64,000 nt of DNA. It comes from Rummeliibacillus pycnus_A. Its GTDB lineage: Bacteria; Bacillota; Bacilli; Bacillales_A; Planococcaceae. Shown in pieces: positions 21,785 to 29,810 of the stretch (position 1 is its first letter; the number at the start of each line of letters is the position of its first letter). The notes below the pieces were generated by a model. It was not told the DNA's origin and ran no database searches. It worked only from the letters and a program-made list of their open reading frames with translations. A program made the position numbers and the translations under genes. The DNA is taken from positions 2,790,001 through 2,854,000 of the forward strand of contig NZ_CP132291.1 of NCBI RefSeq assembly GCF_044359855.1, in the 5' to 3' direction.

Positions 21785-21926
21785 CGATAGGGAACTTGGT
21801 ATCACAATGGCAAACGTCTCAAATTTAAAAAATGAAAAAGCAAAAGCTATAAAGTTTTAACATTAGAAAAAATTTGTGAAGTATTAGACTGTCAGCCAGG
21901 TGATATCTTGGTCAAAAAAATAATTA
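21785..21926 (+). pseudogene. Decayed YozG-type HTH regulator
   Basis: Translated pieces read KVDRELGITMANVSNLKNEKAKAIKF, then after a one-base frameshift near 21858 LTLEKICEVLDCQPGDIL. Together they form the helix-turn-helix core of the short Cro/C1 (YozG-like) proteins. The upstream half is interrupted by stops. The second frame runs on without a stop into the DUF3955 gene, so the normal gene boundary has been lost. Confidence 0.6.
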
Positions 21927-21952
21927 AAATAGCTTTAATGGAGGAAGATATT

Positions 21953-22171
21953 ATGAAAACAAAATATGTAATTGCATCTACACCAATTCTTTTAGGAGTA
22001 ATCTGTTTTATTGCGAAGGCTATCATTGGAAGTAATGTAGCTGCAGATGGCACTTTAGAAGAACCTTTCTTCTTGATTCCGGTTGGATTTTTATTATTCT
22101 TCTTAGGGATTGTGTCATTAGCTGGTGTGGCATTGATTTCAATATTTAAGAAAACACAAACTTCAAATTAA
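21953..22171 (+). CDS. Small membrane protein, DUF3955-like
   Basis: 72 aa from the ATG behind GGAGGAAGATATT. A longer in-frame version from 21908 only reads back into the decayed HTH gene. Two hydrophobic segments (about 6-24 and 40-65) flank GSNVAADGTLEEPFFLIPVGF, the family signature as I know it. HTH proteins of the YozG type are often paired with small membrane proteins, which fits the upstream remnant. Function unknown. Confidence 0.65.
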   Translation: MKTKYVIASTPILLGVICFIAKAIIGSNVAADGTLEEPFFLIPVGFLLFFLGIVSLAGVALISIFKKTQTSN

Positions 22172-22205
22172 TTTTTGTATAAAAGGCTACCAACCATCTA
22201 AACAA

Positions 22206-22242
22206 AAGACCAGGGACTCAAATTAATGAGTCCCTGGTTTTA
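22206..22242 (+). terminator. Terminator after the DUF3955 gene
   Basis: ACCAGGGACTCA / TGAGTCCCTGGT perfect stem followed by TTTTA. A strong Rho-independent signal. Confidence 0.85.
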
Positions 22243-22373
22243 TTGTATATCCCCAATAATAGCTTTTTCTTAGCATTAAATTCATCCTCTAATAAATCCT
22301 TTAATTAACGAATTTTATTTTTAATTGTAAAGAAGTTTAACCCCAATTTAATCCCATCGACTATTTTAGGATG

Positions 22374-22626
22374 AAAAAAGCACCTTAACCAATTCGGCTA
22401 AGATGCTATGTAAACTTTGATAAAACAATATTTAGAGTAAAAGCCACGTATGCCGTAGTTATTATAGAAAGTTTTAAACCACCACTCCTCAAAGTGGGTG
22501 TTCGCAGAGTATTTCATGTTCGTCCGCATTAACGTGGAATGCGGCATGCCAGTCCGTACTCAATTAAAACTCCCTTTTACAGCTCAAAGGTTAAAACTTA
22601 ATATTATTACGAGCAATGCAGCTTGT
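22374..22626 (-). ncRNA. Structured small RNA, 6S-like candidate, copy 1
   Basis: Minus-strand promoter TTGCAG (22661-22656), 17 bp, TAATAT (22638-22633). A Rho-independent hairpin ends in six T residues at 22407-22374, giving an RNA of about 250 nt. Inside, the long closing helix AGTTTTAACC/GGTTTAAAACT brackets an asymmetric bubble, a small hairpin on its 3' side (CCCACTTTGAGGAGTGG), a GAGTA/TACTC helix and the terminal stem CCGCATT/AATGCGG (22544-22524). This layout is that of bacterial 6S RNA, which binds RNA polymerase. No open frame is present. The 6S identity is inference; a structured RNA gene is well supported by copy 2. Confidence 0.6.
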
Positions 22627-22700
22627 GTTCTTATATTACTGCATGAATGATCAATCTGCAAGAAAGAACACCATATAATATTGCGGAAATAAATGCCACT
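22467..22700. repeat. 234-bp direct repeat, copy 1
   Basis: Identical to 27513-27746 at all but five positions (about 98%), same orientation, 5,046 bp apart. It covers the promoter and body of the 6S-like RNA but not the terminators, which differ between copies. Confidence 0.95.
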
Positions 22701-22795
22701 TTTGTAGAAAATCTAAGCTGAAAACTAAGTAAATATTTCAATTGATAGTGGAGAGAGTTCAGTCTAGAAATTGATAGGTATTTTGAAATTAGAGT

Positions 22796-23551
22796 CTAAA
22801 TATTATACGTATAGTCCTCGGGCAATACACGTTTTAGAAACTGCTTTGTACGCTCCTCTTTAGGGGTAACAAAAATATCATGAGGAGTACCTTCTTCTAC
22901 GACCACTCCGCCGTCCATGAAAATAACTCGATTCGCAACATCTCGGGCAAAGGACATTTCATGTGTTACGACAAGCATTGTTGTGCCTTCATTTGCGATA
23001 TTTTTCATAACAGTTAATACTTCACCAACAAGTTCTGGATCGAGGGCTGAGGTTGGTTCATCAAATAGGATAATGTCTGGGCTTAATGCAACAGCTCTAG
23101 CAATGCCAACACGCTGTTGCTGACCACCAGAAAGTGCACTTGGATAAGCATCATATTTGTCAGAAAGGCCGACTTTGCTTAGAGCACGTTTAGCTATTTC
23201 TACTGCATCTGATTTTGGCATTTTTCTACCGACAATTAATCCTTCAGTTACATTTTCAAGAACTGTTTTATTATTGAATAAATTATAACTTTGAAATACG
23301 AAAGCCACTTTTTGTCTGATGTTGTGAATCTCTCCTTTCTTCGCATGATGTAAATCAACTTCAATGCCACTAATAGAAGCATGACCTTTATCAGCACATT
23401 CTAAGAAATTAATGCAGCGAAGTAACGTTGTTTTACCAGAGCCACTTGGGCCTAAAATAACTACTACATCACCCTTAGCAATTGAAATATCAACACCTTT
23501 TAAAATTTCATGATGACCAAATGATTTGTGTATATCTTTAATTTCTAACAT
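22796..23551 (-). CDS. Amino-acid ABC transporter ATP-binding protein (TcyN/GlnQ-like)
   Basis: 251 aa from the ATG at 23551, 8 nt after GAGGTG; the TTG at 23557 overlaps the site. Walker A GPSGSGKTTL (about 33-42), Q-loop FVFQSYNLF, signature LSGGQQQRV, Walker B IILFDEPTSALDPE and H-loop VVTHE are all intact. It powers the two permeases upstream. The order and sequence resemble TcyJKLMN of B. subtilis, an L-cystine and sulfur-compound importer. Last gene of the minus-strand operon, 18 nt after the permease. Confidence 0.88.
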   Translation of the reverse strand: MLEIKDIHKSFGHHEILKGVDISIAKGDVVVILGPSGSGKTTLLRCINFLECADKGHASISGIEVDLHHAKKGEIHNIRQKVAFVFQSYNLFNNKTVLENVTEGLIVGRKMPKSDAVEIAKRALSKVGLSDKYDAYPSALSGGQQQRVGIARAVALSPDIILFDEPTSALDPELVGEVLTVMKNIANEGTTMLVVTHEMSFARDVANRVIFMDGGVVVEEGTPHDIFVTPKEERTKQFLKRVLPEDYTYNI

Positions 23552-23569
23552 TGACAAACACCTCTATGG

Positions 23570-24283
23570 TTAAGAATGAGCAACCTTATATTTGCTTAAA
23601 TATTTTTCATAGCGTTTTAATATGTATTCAACGATAGTACATAAAATTAAGTAAACTATGAAAATGTCCAAATACGCTTCAATGTAGTTATAGCCTACAT
23701 TTGCAGCGACCTTCGCTTTTAAGGTGATTTCTGATAGTGATAGAGCATAGCCTAAGGAAGTTGCTTTAATTAAATTGACAATTGTAGTCGTAATATTGGG
23801 CATTGCAACAACGAGTGCTTGCGGAATAATAATTCGACAGTATGCCTGAAAAGTTGTTAAGCCGACAGAATGAGCAGCCTCAAGCTGGCCTTTATCCACT
23901 GTACTTAAGGCTGAGCGGAAAACCTCTATTAATAATGCAGTTGTGCTAAAAGAGAAAATAATAAATGCATACCAGATAGGGTTAATTTTATAAATATCAA
24001 TGCCTATATTGTATTTTTTAAAGATAATCTTTAATATGAGCGGAATACTACTGTAAATAATAAAAATCTGAATTAAAATCGGTGTACCGCGCACAAAAGA
24101 TACATAAATTTGTGTAATACGTTGAATAATAGGAGTTTTGTGGATGCGAGTTAATGCTAATAAAAAGCTTAATGGAACAGCAATCACTAGAGCAACAATT
24201 GTCACAAGTAAGGTAATCGGTACACCAGACAAAGCGACAAAGAATGTATTGATAAAAAACTTTCCGTTAAATGCAGTTGACAT
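23570..24283 (-). CDS. Amino-acid ABC transporter permease (TcyM-like)
   Basis: 237 aa, ATG after GGAGGTACATCT. HisM/GlnP-type permease with five to six membrane segments and the EAA loop EAAHSVGLTTFQAYCRIIIPQAL (about 135-157), which docks the ATPase. It begins 12 nt after the other permease and is likely its heterodimer partner. The substrate is inferred to be cystine or another sulfur amino acid from operon content. Confidence 0.85.
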   Translation of the reverse strand: MSTAFNGKFFINTFFVALSGVPITLLVTIVALVIAVPLSFLLALTRIHKTPIIQRITQIYVSFVRGTPILIQIFIIYSSIPLILKIIFKKYNIGIDIYKINPIWYAFIIFSFSTTALLIEVFRSALSTVDKGQLEAAHSVGLTTFQAYCRIIIPQALVVAMPNITTTIVNLIKATSLGYALSLSEITLKAKVAANVGYNYIEAYLDIFIVYLILCTIVEYILKRYEKYLSKYKVAHS

Positions 24284-24295
24284 AGATGTACCTCC

Positions 24296-25003
24296 TTACG
24301 TTGTTTCTAAAGTCTTTTTACCTTTACTAAAGAATTTTTCTAATGCATTAAATACCCGTTCTATAAGGATTGATAAAATCCAGTAAATAACGGCAAGAGC
24401 GATGTAGATTTCTAAAGCATGTGCATTTAGATTTGCTGCTATAAGTAAGTTAGCTTTCCCAACGACATCGATTAAGCCAATTGTGTAGGCAAGGGAACCC
24501 TCTTGAAGAAGCGTAATCATACCGTTCCCGAAGTTGGGTAATGCTACAACGAGCGCTTGTGGGAAAATGATCCGTCGATAAGCCTGAAGGGGGGTTAAAC
24601 CAACACTTACAGCAGCCTCATATTGTCCGTGATCAATCGCTTCATAGGCTGAGCGTATTACCTCTGACATAATAGCAGCAAATTGAAGTGTGAAAGTAAT
24701 AACAACAAAAATTGCCGTATCAATATTGTGTAAATTAATATTAAAATTTGTTGCTATTGCAGGAATACCATAATATACAAGGAATAGTAGAACGATTGAT
24801 GGAGTACATCGCATAATGGTTGTGTAACCCGTAGCGATTATTTTTAAAATACGACTATTACCAAGCTTCATAGTAGCAAGTAGCAAGCCAGCTAATGTTC
24901 CAAAAATGATGGAAGAGCCAGCTACAATAAATGTCACTTTTAAGAATGGTAAAAGTTGAGGAAGCGAGTTCCAAATATAAGAGGCATCAAAATATTTACT
25001 CAT
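24296..25003 (-). CDS. Amino-acid ABC transporter permease (TcyL-like)
   Basis: 235 aa, ATG after a GGTGAT site. Membrane protein with the EAA loop EAAVSVGLTPLQAYRRIIFPQAL, paralogous to the next permease. It lies 69 nt downstream of the binding-protein gene. Confidence 0.85.
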   Translation of the reverse strand: MSKYFDASYIWNSLPQLLPFLKVTFIVAGSSIIFGTLAGLLLATMKLGNSRILKIIATGYTTIMRCTPSIVLLFLVYYGIPAIATNFNINLHNIDTAIFVVITFTLQFAAIMSEVIRSAYEAIDHGQYEAAVSVGLTPLQAYRRIIFPQALVVALPNFGNGMITLLQEGSLAYTIGLIDVVGKANLLIAANLNAHALEIYIALAVIYWILSILIERVFNALEKFFSKGKKTLETT

Positions 25004-25072
25004 GTACGAATCACCATCTTTTTAGTGTAACTATAGGCTACTGATTTTTTCAGTAGCCTATAGGTTTTGATA

Positions 25073-25939
25073 TTAACGTTCAGCTTTGTTTAACACTTCA
25101 AATAAGTCGCGACCATAGAATTTTTTGCTTAGTTCGTTTGGTTTCTTTTCTTGTTTAAGTTTTTTGATTGCTTCATCATATGCATCTGCTAGTTTTTGTT
25201 GATTTTTGTTGAATAAAGGCCATGTTTTAATAACGCCGAATTCGTTATAAACGACTTGATCTTTTAAATTATGGTAAGCACCTTTATCTGAAGTAACTTG
25301 TTGTTGGAAGGCACCCTCGATCATAACACCGCCATCAACACGACCTTCATTTACCCATTGCACAACGTCTACCGTGAACTCATCACCAGCTTTAAGTTTT
25401 ACTTTGTTATCTGGGTTTTTGTCATTATATTCTTTAATGACGGTATATTGAGCATTGTTTGCTGCAATAGGGGCTAGTGAGTAGCCTTTAGAAGCAAAAT
25501 CTGATAATGATTTTAAATCTTTATTAGATGATTTTAAGACAAGCCCAATACTGCTTAAACCTAAGAATTCTTTAGGAAAGATAAATTTTTCTTTGCGTTC
25601 TTTTGTAAAAAATGCATTTTTTACACCAGCTTGGTATTTACCTTGTTCAACGCCAATTAACAAATCATCACTTGTTGTTCCTACGTATTCAAACTTATAA
25701 TCTGGTAATAGTTTGTCAACTTCTTTCATAATTTCAACATCGTAACCAGTTGGATTTCCATTTTCATCTGTGTAAGTCATTGGTTTACTTGCTTGGTCAT
25801 AAGCAATTTTCACTGTGGTTACTTTCTTTGAACTGGCTTCTGAAGAAGCATCTGATGAGCTATCTGATCCACAGCCTGCTAATAATCCAACTGTTGCTAA
25901 ACTAATTGTTGCAAATTTCAAAAAATTACTTTTAAACAT
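25073..25939 (-). CDS. Amino-acid/cystine-type ABC substrate-binding lipoprotein
   Basis: 288 aa, ATG after AAAGGGG. Signal peptide with lipobox LLAGC (lipidated Cys about 23), then a serine-rich linker and a type-2 periplasmic-binding fold: KIAYDQASKPMTYTDENGNPTGYDVEIMKE, QGKYQAGVKNAFFTKERKEKFIFP. It is anchored on the outer face of the membrane and feeds the two permeases. TcyJ/TcyK-like by context. The last residues of the gene are close to the following permease's leader. Confidence 0.87.
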   Translation of the reverse strand: MFKSNFLKFATISLATVGLLAGCGSDSSSDASSEASSKKVTTVKIAYDQASKPMTYTDENGNPTGYDVEIMKEVDKLLPDYKFEYVGTTSDDLLIGVEQGKYQAGVKNAFFTKERKEKFIFPKEFLGLSSIGLVLKSSNKDLKSLSDFASKGYSLAPIAANNAQYTVIKEYNDKNPDNKVKLKAGDEFTVDVVQWVNEGRVDGGVMIEGAFQQQVTSDKGAYHNLKDQVVYNEFGVIKTWPLFNKNQQKLADAYDEAIKKLKQEKKPNELSKKFYGRDLFEVLNKAER

Positions 25940-25959
25940 ATTCCATAACCCCTTTTTTT

Positions 25960-27135
25960 TTATATATATAATGGTGATTCTTTATCTTGTTCTAAAGCAG
26001 TTCTTGCGAGTTTTGTAATCGTCATATCATCCATTGGTGGATTATGTAGACCTGCCCGAACATCTCGGTAATAACGTTGTAGCGGATTTGAATTTTGCAG
26101 ACTTTTAGCACCGACAATACGCATGGCTAAATCTACAATCTCAATTGCTGTATTTGTAACTGTATGCTTTGCAACAGCTAATTCATTTGTTAAATACTTT
26201 CGACGTACGTTATCATCGTACGCTTCTGCAGCACCATACAGGGTGAAACGTGCTTGATCTAATTTTAGTTCTATATTTCCTAAATGTTGCTGTACATTAG
26301 GCAATGAACTAATAGGTGCATTTAAACTATTAGGCTGGTGATGTTTTGCAAAGTTTACCGCGTAATCCCGTGCGGCTTGTGCAATACCAAGATACGTTGC
26401 AGGAATATGCAAGATCCAACCGTTAATATGATTCCCACCAAACGGGCTTTGAGGATACTCAACAAGTGCTATAGATTCAACATGTACATCCTTTAAAAGT
26501 AAATCGTGGCTACCCGTTCCACGCATGGACATGACATCCCAAGTCTCTTCTATAGATAATCCAGGAGTTTCATTTTCAATAAGGAAAAAACCGATTTGTT
26601 GTTGCTCCTCAATCCATGCACTTACTAGAAAATAATCAAGAATAGGAGAGGCTGTAGTAAAAATTTTACGGCCATTTAATATCCAACCATTAGTAGTTTT
26701 AACTGCATTTGTTCCTGGGCGTCCACCACGAGTTGGACTGCCTGTTTGTGCTTCACTAACTGCACGGTTAATGAATACATTTTTTTGAACTTCTATCGAG
26801 AAGCTTTCAAGTAATTCAGGACTCCAAAGCTTATGTTCATATAGTTCACCAACAACTCCGAGTGTCCAACCAATTGCTAGAGAGGTATTTGCATCATAAC
26901 TAGCTAAAGTTTCTTGAAGCAAAATCATGTCATAAACAGATAATCCTTCACCTCCATATGCTTTTGGCAATGTTACCTGTGGATAGCCAATTGCTCTTAA
27001 CTTTTCGAAATTTTTTAAAGGAAAGAGGGATTGTTCATCAACATTTTTAGAATCTGCTGTAATATCATGACGCAGATTTTCGAGCTTTTGAAGCCATTTC
27101 CGCTGTAGATCGGTACGAATAAATAGTTCTTTCAC
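25960..27135 (-). CDS. Acyl-CoA dehydrogenase-like flavoprotein (SfnB/YdbM type)
   Basis: 391 aa, GTG start 8 nt after AAAGGAGG. Typical acyl-CoA dehydrogenase fold: the N-terminal helical domain ends near PKAYGGEGLS, the FAD segment holds NRAVSEAQTGSPTRGG and WILNGRKIFTTASP, and the C-terminal helices contain IVGAKSLQNSNPLQRYYRDVRA. It is the first gene of the operon with the ABC importer. Such dehydrogenase-like monooxygenases act on sulfur compounds (SfnB, DszC), and B. subtilis YdbM belongs to the sulfur-starvation regulon. A role in releasing sulfur from the imported compound is inferred. Confidence 0.8.
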   Translation of the reverse strand: MKELFIRTDLQRKWLQKLENLRHDITADSKNVDEQSLFPLKNFEKLRAIGYPQVTLPKAYGGEGLSVYDMILLQETLASYDANTSLAIGWTLGVVGELYEHKLWSPELLESFSIEVQKNVFINRAVSEAQTGSPTRGGRPGTNAVKTTNGWILNGRKIFTTASPILDYFLVSAWIEEQQQIGFFLIENETPGLSIEETWDVMSMRGTGSHDLLLKDVHVESIALVEYPQSPFGGNHINGWILHIPATYLGIAQAARDYAVNFAKHHQPNSLNAPISSLPNVQQHLGNIELKLDQARFTLYGAAEAYDDNVRRKYLTNELAVAKHTVTNTAIEIVDLAMRIVGAKSLQNSNPLQRYYRDVRAGLHNPPMDDMTITKLARTALEQDKESPLYI

Positions 27136-27261
27136 AAAGCAGACCTCCTTTTAAAGTGTACAATACTTAGAAGAATAGTAGGTATATAAATAAATTAAAA
27201 CCCACTATAGAAATAAATAACTACTTATGGGTTAATTTGTATTATGTTTTATTTTTACCTA

Positions 27262-27290
27262 ATCATAAAGGTTGGTGAGTGCAAAGTCAA
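27262..27290 (-). promoter_or_regulatory. SigA promoter of the importer operon
   Basis: Minus strand TTGACT (27290-27285), 17 bp, TATGAT (27267-27262), about 125 bp upstream of the GTG. The leader is AT-rich. I could not identify a CymR, S-box or T-box element in it. Confidence 0.65.
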
Positions 27291-27420
27291 TATTAATTAT
27301 GAGTATTTTTATAGGAATAGAAAACTATTAGGTTATCAGTATGTAAATGGTTGATTTGTTTAAGCTTCAAATGAAATCGATACGTGATACAAAAAGACTT
27401 TAATTCAATGTATAATAGGC

Positions 27421-27672
27421 AAAAAAGCACTTACCATTTGGTAAGTGCTTTTCAATATTAATCTTGATAGTAAGCGATTTAATAAGCCGCCTTTGCCGTA
27501 AATTTAAATATCGAAAGTTTTAAACCACCACTCCTCAAAGTGGGTGTTCGCAGAGTATTTCATGTTCGTCCGCATTAACGTGGAATGCGGCATGCCAGTC
27601 CGTACTCAATTAAAACTCCCTTTTACAGCTCAAAGGTTAAAACTTAATATTATTACGAGCAACGCAGCTTGT
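27421..27672 (-). ncRNA. Structured small RNA, 6S-like candidate, copy 2
   Basis: Promoter TTGCAG (27707-27702), 17 bp, TAATAT (27684-27679). It ends at the terminator GCACTTACC/GGTAAGTGC with T6 (27452-27421). The core is identical to copy 1. Beyond the repeat boundary the 3' strand differs (GATATTTAAATTTACG against TATAATAACTACG), yet both versions still offer pairing to the same 5' CGTAATAATATTAAG. This supports a conserved closing helix. Its terminator sequence is also unrelated to that of copy 1 although the position is kept. Confidence 0.6.
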
Positions 27673-27746
27673 ATTCTTATATTACTGCATGAATGATCAA
27701 TCTGCAAGAAAGAACACCTCATAATATTGCGGGAATAAATGCCACT
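27513..27746. repeat. 234-bp direct repeat, copy 2
   Basis: Second copy of the repeat at 22467-22700, five mismatches. Together the copies bracket the acyl-CoA-dehydrogenase/ABC importer operon. Confidence 0.95.
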
Positions 27747-27807
27747 AATAATTGCATACATGCATACTAGGTATTGAGTGAAATAAGAAGGAAATCATGT
27801 AACAAAG

Positions 27808-28110
27808 AATTTCTATGAAGCTGTAGAGGGAAGACGTACTATAATATGCTTTATCTGATTATTTCGATACACGTTTGCAAGAAGTATTACATATTGCGGT
27901 GAAAAATATACCGACTGCTTATAATTCACTTACCGGGTGATTAGTCGTCTTGCTTGGGGACAATAAGAAAGAATTTTGGAAGTAAGCATTTGAGGGAATC
28001 CACGATGGACATAGTGAGGAAAGATATGAATGCAATAAAAAGCGTTTTGAAGGATTTGCGAGTGGCAACGTTCGGCAAATAATTACCGATATTAACGAAT
28101 ACAGCATTAG
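27808..28110 (+). pseudogene. Nitroreductase-family remnant
   Basis: Starts NFYEAVEGRRT, then after a frameshift near 27840 LSDYFDTRLQEVLHIAVKNI, PTAYNSLTG-stop-LVVLLGDNKKEFWK-stop and HDGHSEERYECNKKRFEGFASG. The FYEAV.RR start and PTAYNS...VVLLG block are those of the nitroreductase subfamily once called fatty-acid repression mutant proteins. At least one frameshift and two stops; clearly dead. Confidence 0.7.
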
Positions 28111-28145
28111 AATGCGAAAGTATTTAACAGATAGATGCAGGGGAC

Positions 28146-28270
28146 AAGGTGATATTGATAGGGAAAGTAACGAATATTATAAATGCTGACAAAGCGCTAT
28201 TGCTTTACTATCAACGTAGTGGTGGGGCAATTCCTAAAACCTTTTATCAAACAATATTAAACTGCAAGCA
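28146..28270 (+). pseudogene. Flavin-reductase-like C-terminal fragment
   Basis: An open stretch KVILIGKVTNIINADKALLL followed by YYQRSGGAIP resembles the end of flavin reductase-domain proteins (GDHVIFIGEV..., PLLYY.G). It has no start and no upstream domain. It is joined directly to the nitroreductase debris and followed by a terminator. Confidence 0.4.
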
Positions 28271-28303
28271 ACGAATGATTCGATTGTTTGCGGTTTATTT
28301 TTG
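28258..28303 (+). terminator. Terminator of the decayed unit
   Basis: AAACTGCAAGCAACGAAT pairs imperfectly with ATTCGATTGTTTGCGGTTT, then ATTTTT. Confidence 0.6.
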
Positions 28304-28310
28304 GGTAAAA

Positions 28311-28341
28311 TAAAAAAGCATATGCCTTATTTTTTTAAGGC
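28311..28341 (-). terminator. Terminator of the HD gene
   Basis: On the minus strand GCCTTA/TAAGGC plus flanking pairs, followed by GCTTTTTT. It starts at the stop codon. Confidence 0.6.
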
Positions 28342-28971
28342 TTAAGCTTCTGATAATACTTCTTCAGTCAATGCAGTAATATCAACTGGTGTTTTTTCAG
28401 TTATGACATCTGCTAAAATGACATTTTTGAAGTAATCAACACTTGTTGGCAATGGAATGACTAACAATTTTTTTAGTGCCTCTTGATACATACTGACAAA
28501 TTCACTATCGGTGTTGCCTCGTTTTAGCTCCGCAAATGCTTCATAAAAGAGATCTAGTTTATCTGCAAATTCGAGTAATCGACCTTCAATTGTTGCATCT
28601 TTTCCTTCTTTCATACGATTGAAGAATACCTCTTGAAATTCTTCTGGAATTTCGTTAAAAATGAACTTTTCCATCATTTTCTCTTCTACATGAGCAATCA
28701 TTTGTTTAAGCTCAGGGGATGCATGCTTTACTGGTGTTTTAATATCACCAATAAATACTTCTGCAAAATCATGGTTGATTGTCTTTTCATATAGTGATTT
28801 CCAATCGATAATTGCACCGTTCATTTCTTCAATTGTCCCAAAAAACATTGCGTATTGTGATACTTTCCAAGAGTGTGCTGCCACATTATGTTCTTCTAAT
28901 TTGAAGCGACCTGGGCAACGTATAATACGCTCTAAATCATTTAAACTTGTAAAAAATTTATGGATTCCTAT
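28342..28971 (-). CDS. HD-domain hydrolase (YfbR/nucleotidase-like) with a non-canonical start
   Basis: 210 codons if it starts at 28971. The frame reads IGIHKFFTSLNDLERIIRCP and GRFKLEEHNVAAHSWKV onward. The only ATG/GTG/TTG start is the GTG at 28884, inside the HD domain's first helix and without a SD. A good SD (GGGAGAGGA) ends 6 nt before an ATA at 28971. HD residues: His of AAHSW, NHDFAEVFIGDI (HD pair), and EFADKLD near the C-terminus. The family hydrolyses phosphomonoesters such as dNMPs. Either ATA/ATT is used, or an ATG-to-ATA change has damaged the gene. Confidence 0.7.
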   Translation of the reverse strand: MGIHKFFTSLNDLERIIRCPGRFKLEEHNVAAHSWKVSQYAMFFGTIEEMNGAIIDWKSLYEKTINHDFAEVFIGDIKTPVKHASPELKQMIAHVEEKMMEKFIFNEIPEEFQEVFFNRMKEGKDATIEGRLLEFADKLDLFYEAFAELKRGNTDSEFVSMYQEALKKLLVIPLPTSVDYFKNVILADVITEKTPVDITALTEEVLSEA

Positions 28972-29228
28972 AAAAATCCTCTCCCTTTTTAATTTTATTT
29001 ATTGTATGCTACTTTACCAAGAATGTGCTTAGGATGTCCACTAATTTCTTCTTGATACGTATATTATAATACATACTTTACTCGCAAATTATGTATTTAC
29101 AAAGAATATAGGGTATGTTTACATTGCATTTACAAAGCGAAATTCATGTTCACCTTTTTGTCGATTGCTTGTATTTATGAATTCCTTTATTGTTGAAGTA
29201 AGAAATATATAGAAAAGGAAGCCTATCT

Positions 29229-29666
29229 ATGCTTTATTCAACTGTAACTTACATACATGTTATAAGTGCAATTTTATCGATTGGTCCTTTTTTTGTACTC
29301 ATTCCAATGCTGAAGAAAATGAGACTAGCAAAGACACATGAAGAAATGACAGCATATGTAACTACTTTCTCTCTTGCTATTCAAGTAGTGAAGCATTCAG
29401 GGCATGTACTTATATTATCCGGGTTATACATTCTGTGGCGCGGTGGTTACTCAGTTACATCGCCTTTCATTGTAATGACGATTACTTTGTTAATCCTTTC
29501 GATTATGTTCTTAGCACGAGCATTTAAGCCAACGATACGAACATTTAATACACCGCAATATGATCATCAGCACTTTGTAGATAAATTAACCAAGTCGGTT
29601 TGGATTTATACAATATTATTATTAATCATGCTTTGGTTTATGGTGACAAAACCAGCGTTATGGTAA
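29229..29666 (+). CDS. Small integral membrane protein (DUF2269-like)
   Basis: 145 aa; ATG behind AAAAGGAAG. Four hydrophobic segments (about 5-27, 45-70, 77-97, 122-142). His residues in the first and second helices (YIHVISAILSIGPFF, VKHSGHVLILSGLY) recall the heme-type or DUF2269 membrane family. Single gene between the HD gene and the PBP gene. Function unknown. Confidence 0.6.
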   Translation: MLYSTVTYIHVISAILSIGPFFVLIPMLKKMRLAKTHEEMTAYVTTFSLAIQVVKHSGHVLILSGLYILWRGGYSVTSPFIVMTITLLILSIMFLARAFKPTIRTFNTPQYDHQHFVDKLTKSVWIYTILLLIMLWFMVTKPALW

Positions 29667-29758
29667 ATATAAGTGCTGAAGTGGCTCGTCCATGCCCGAA
29701 AAGCTAGCCACTGAAGCCGGATAACATTAGGTAGAAGCACTCTTACTTTCATAAAAAT

Positions 29759-29808
29759 AAAAGGATGCCTTATAAGTGTTTTTATACACTTATAGAGCAT
29801 CCTTTTTT
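29759..29808. terminator. Bidirectional terminator between DUF2269-like and PBP genes
   Basis: AAGGATGC...TATAAGTGT paired with ACACTTATA...GCATCCTT, with A/T runs on both sides. It serves the convergent genes at 29666 and 29811. Confidence 0.8.
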
Positions 29809-29810
29809 AT

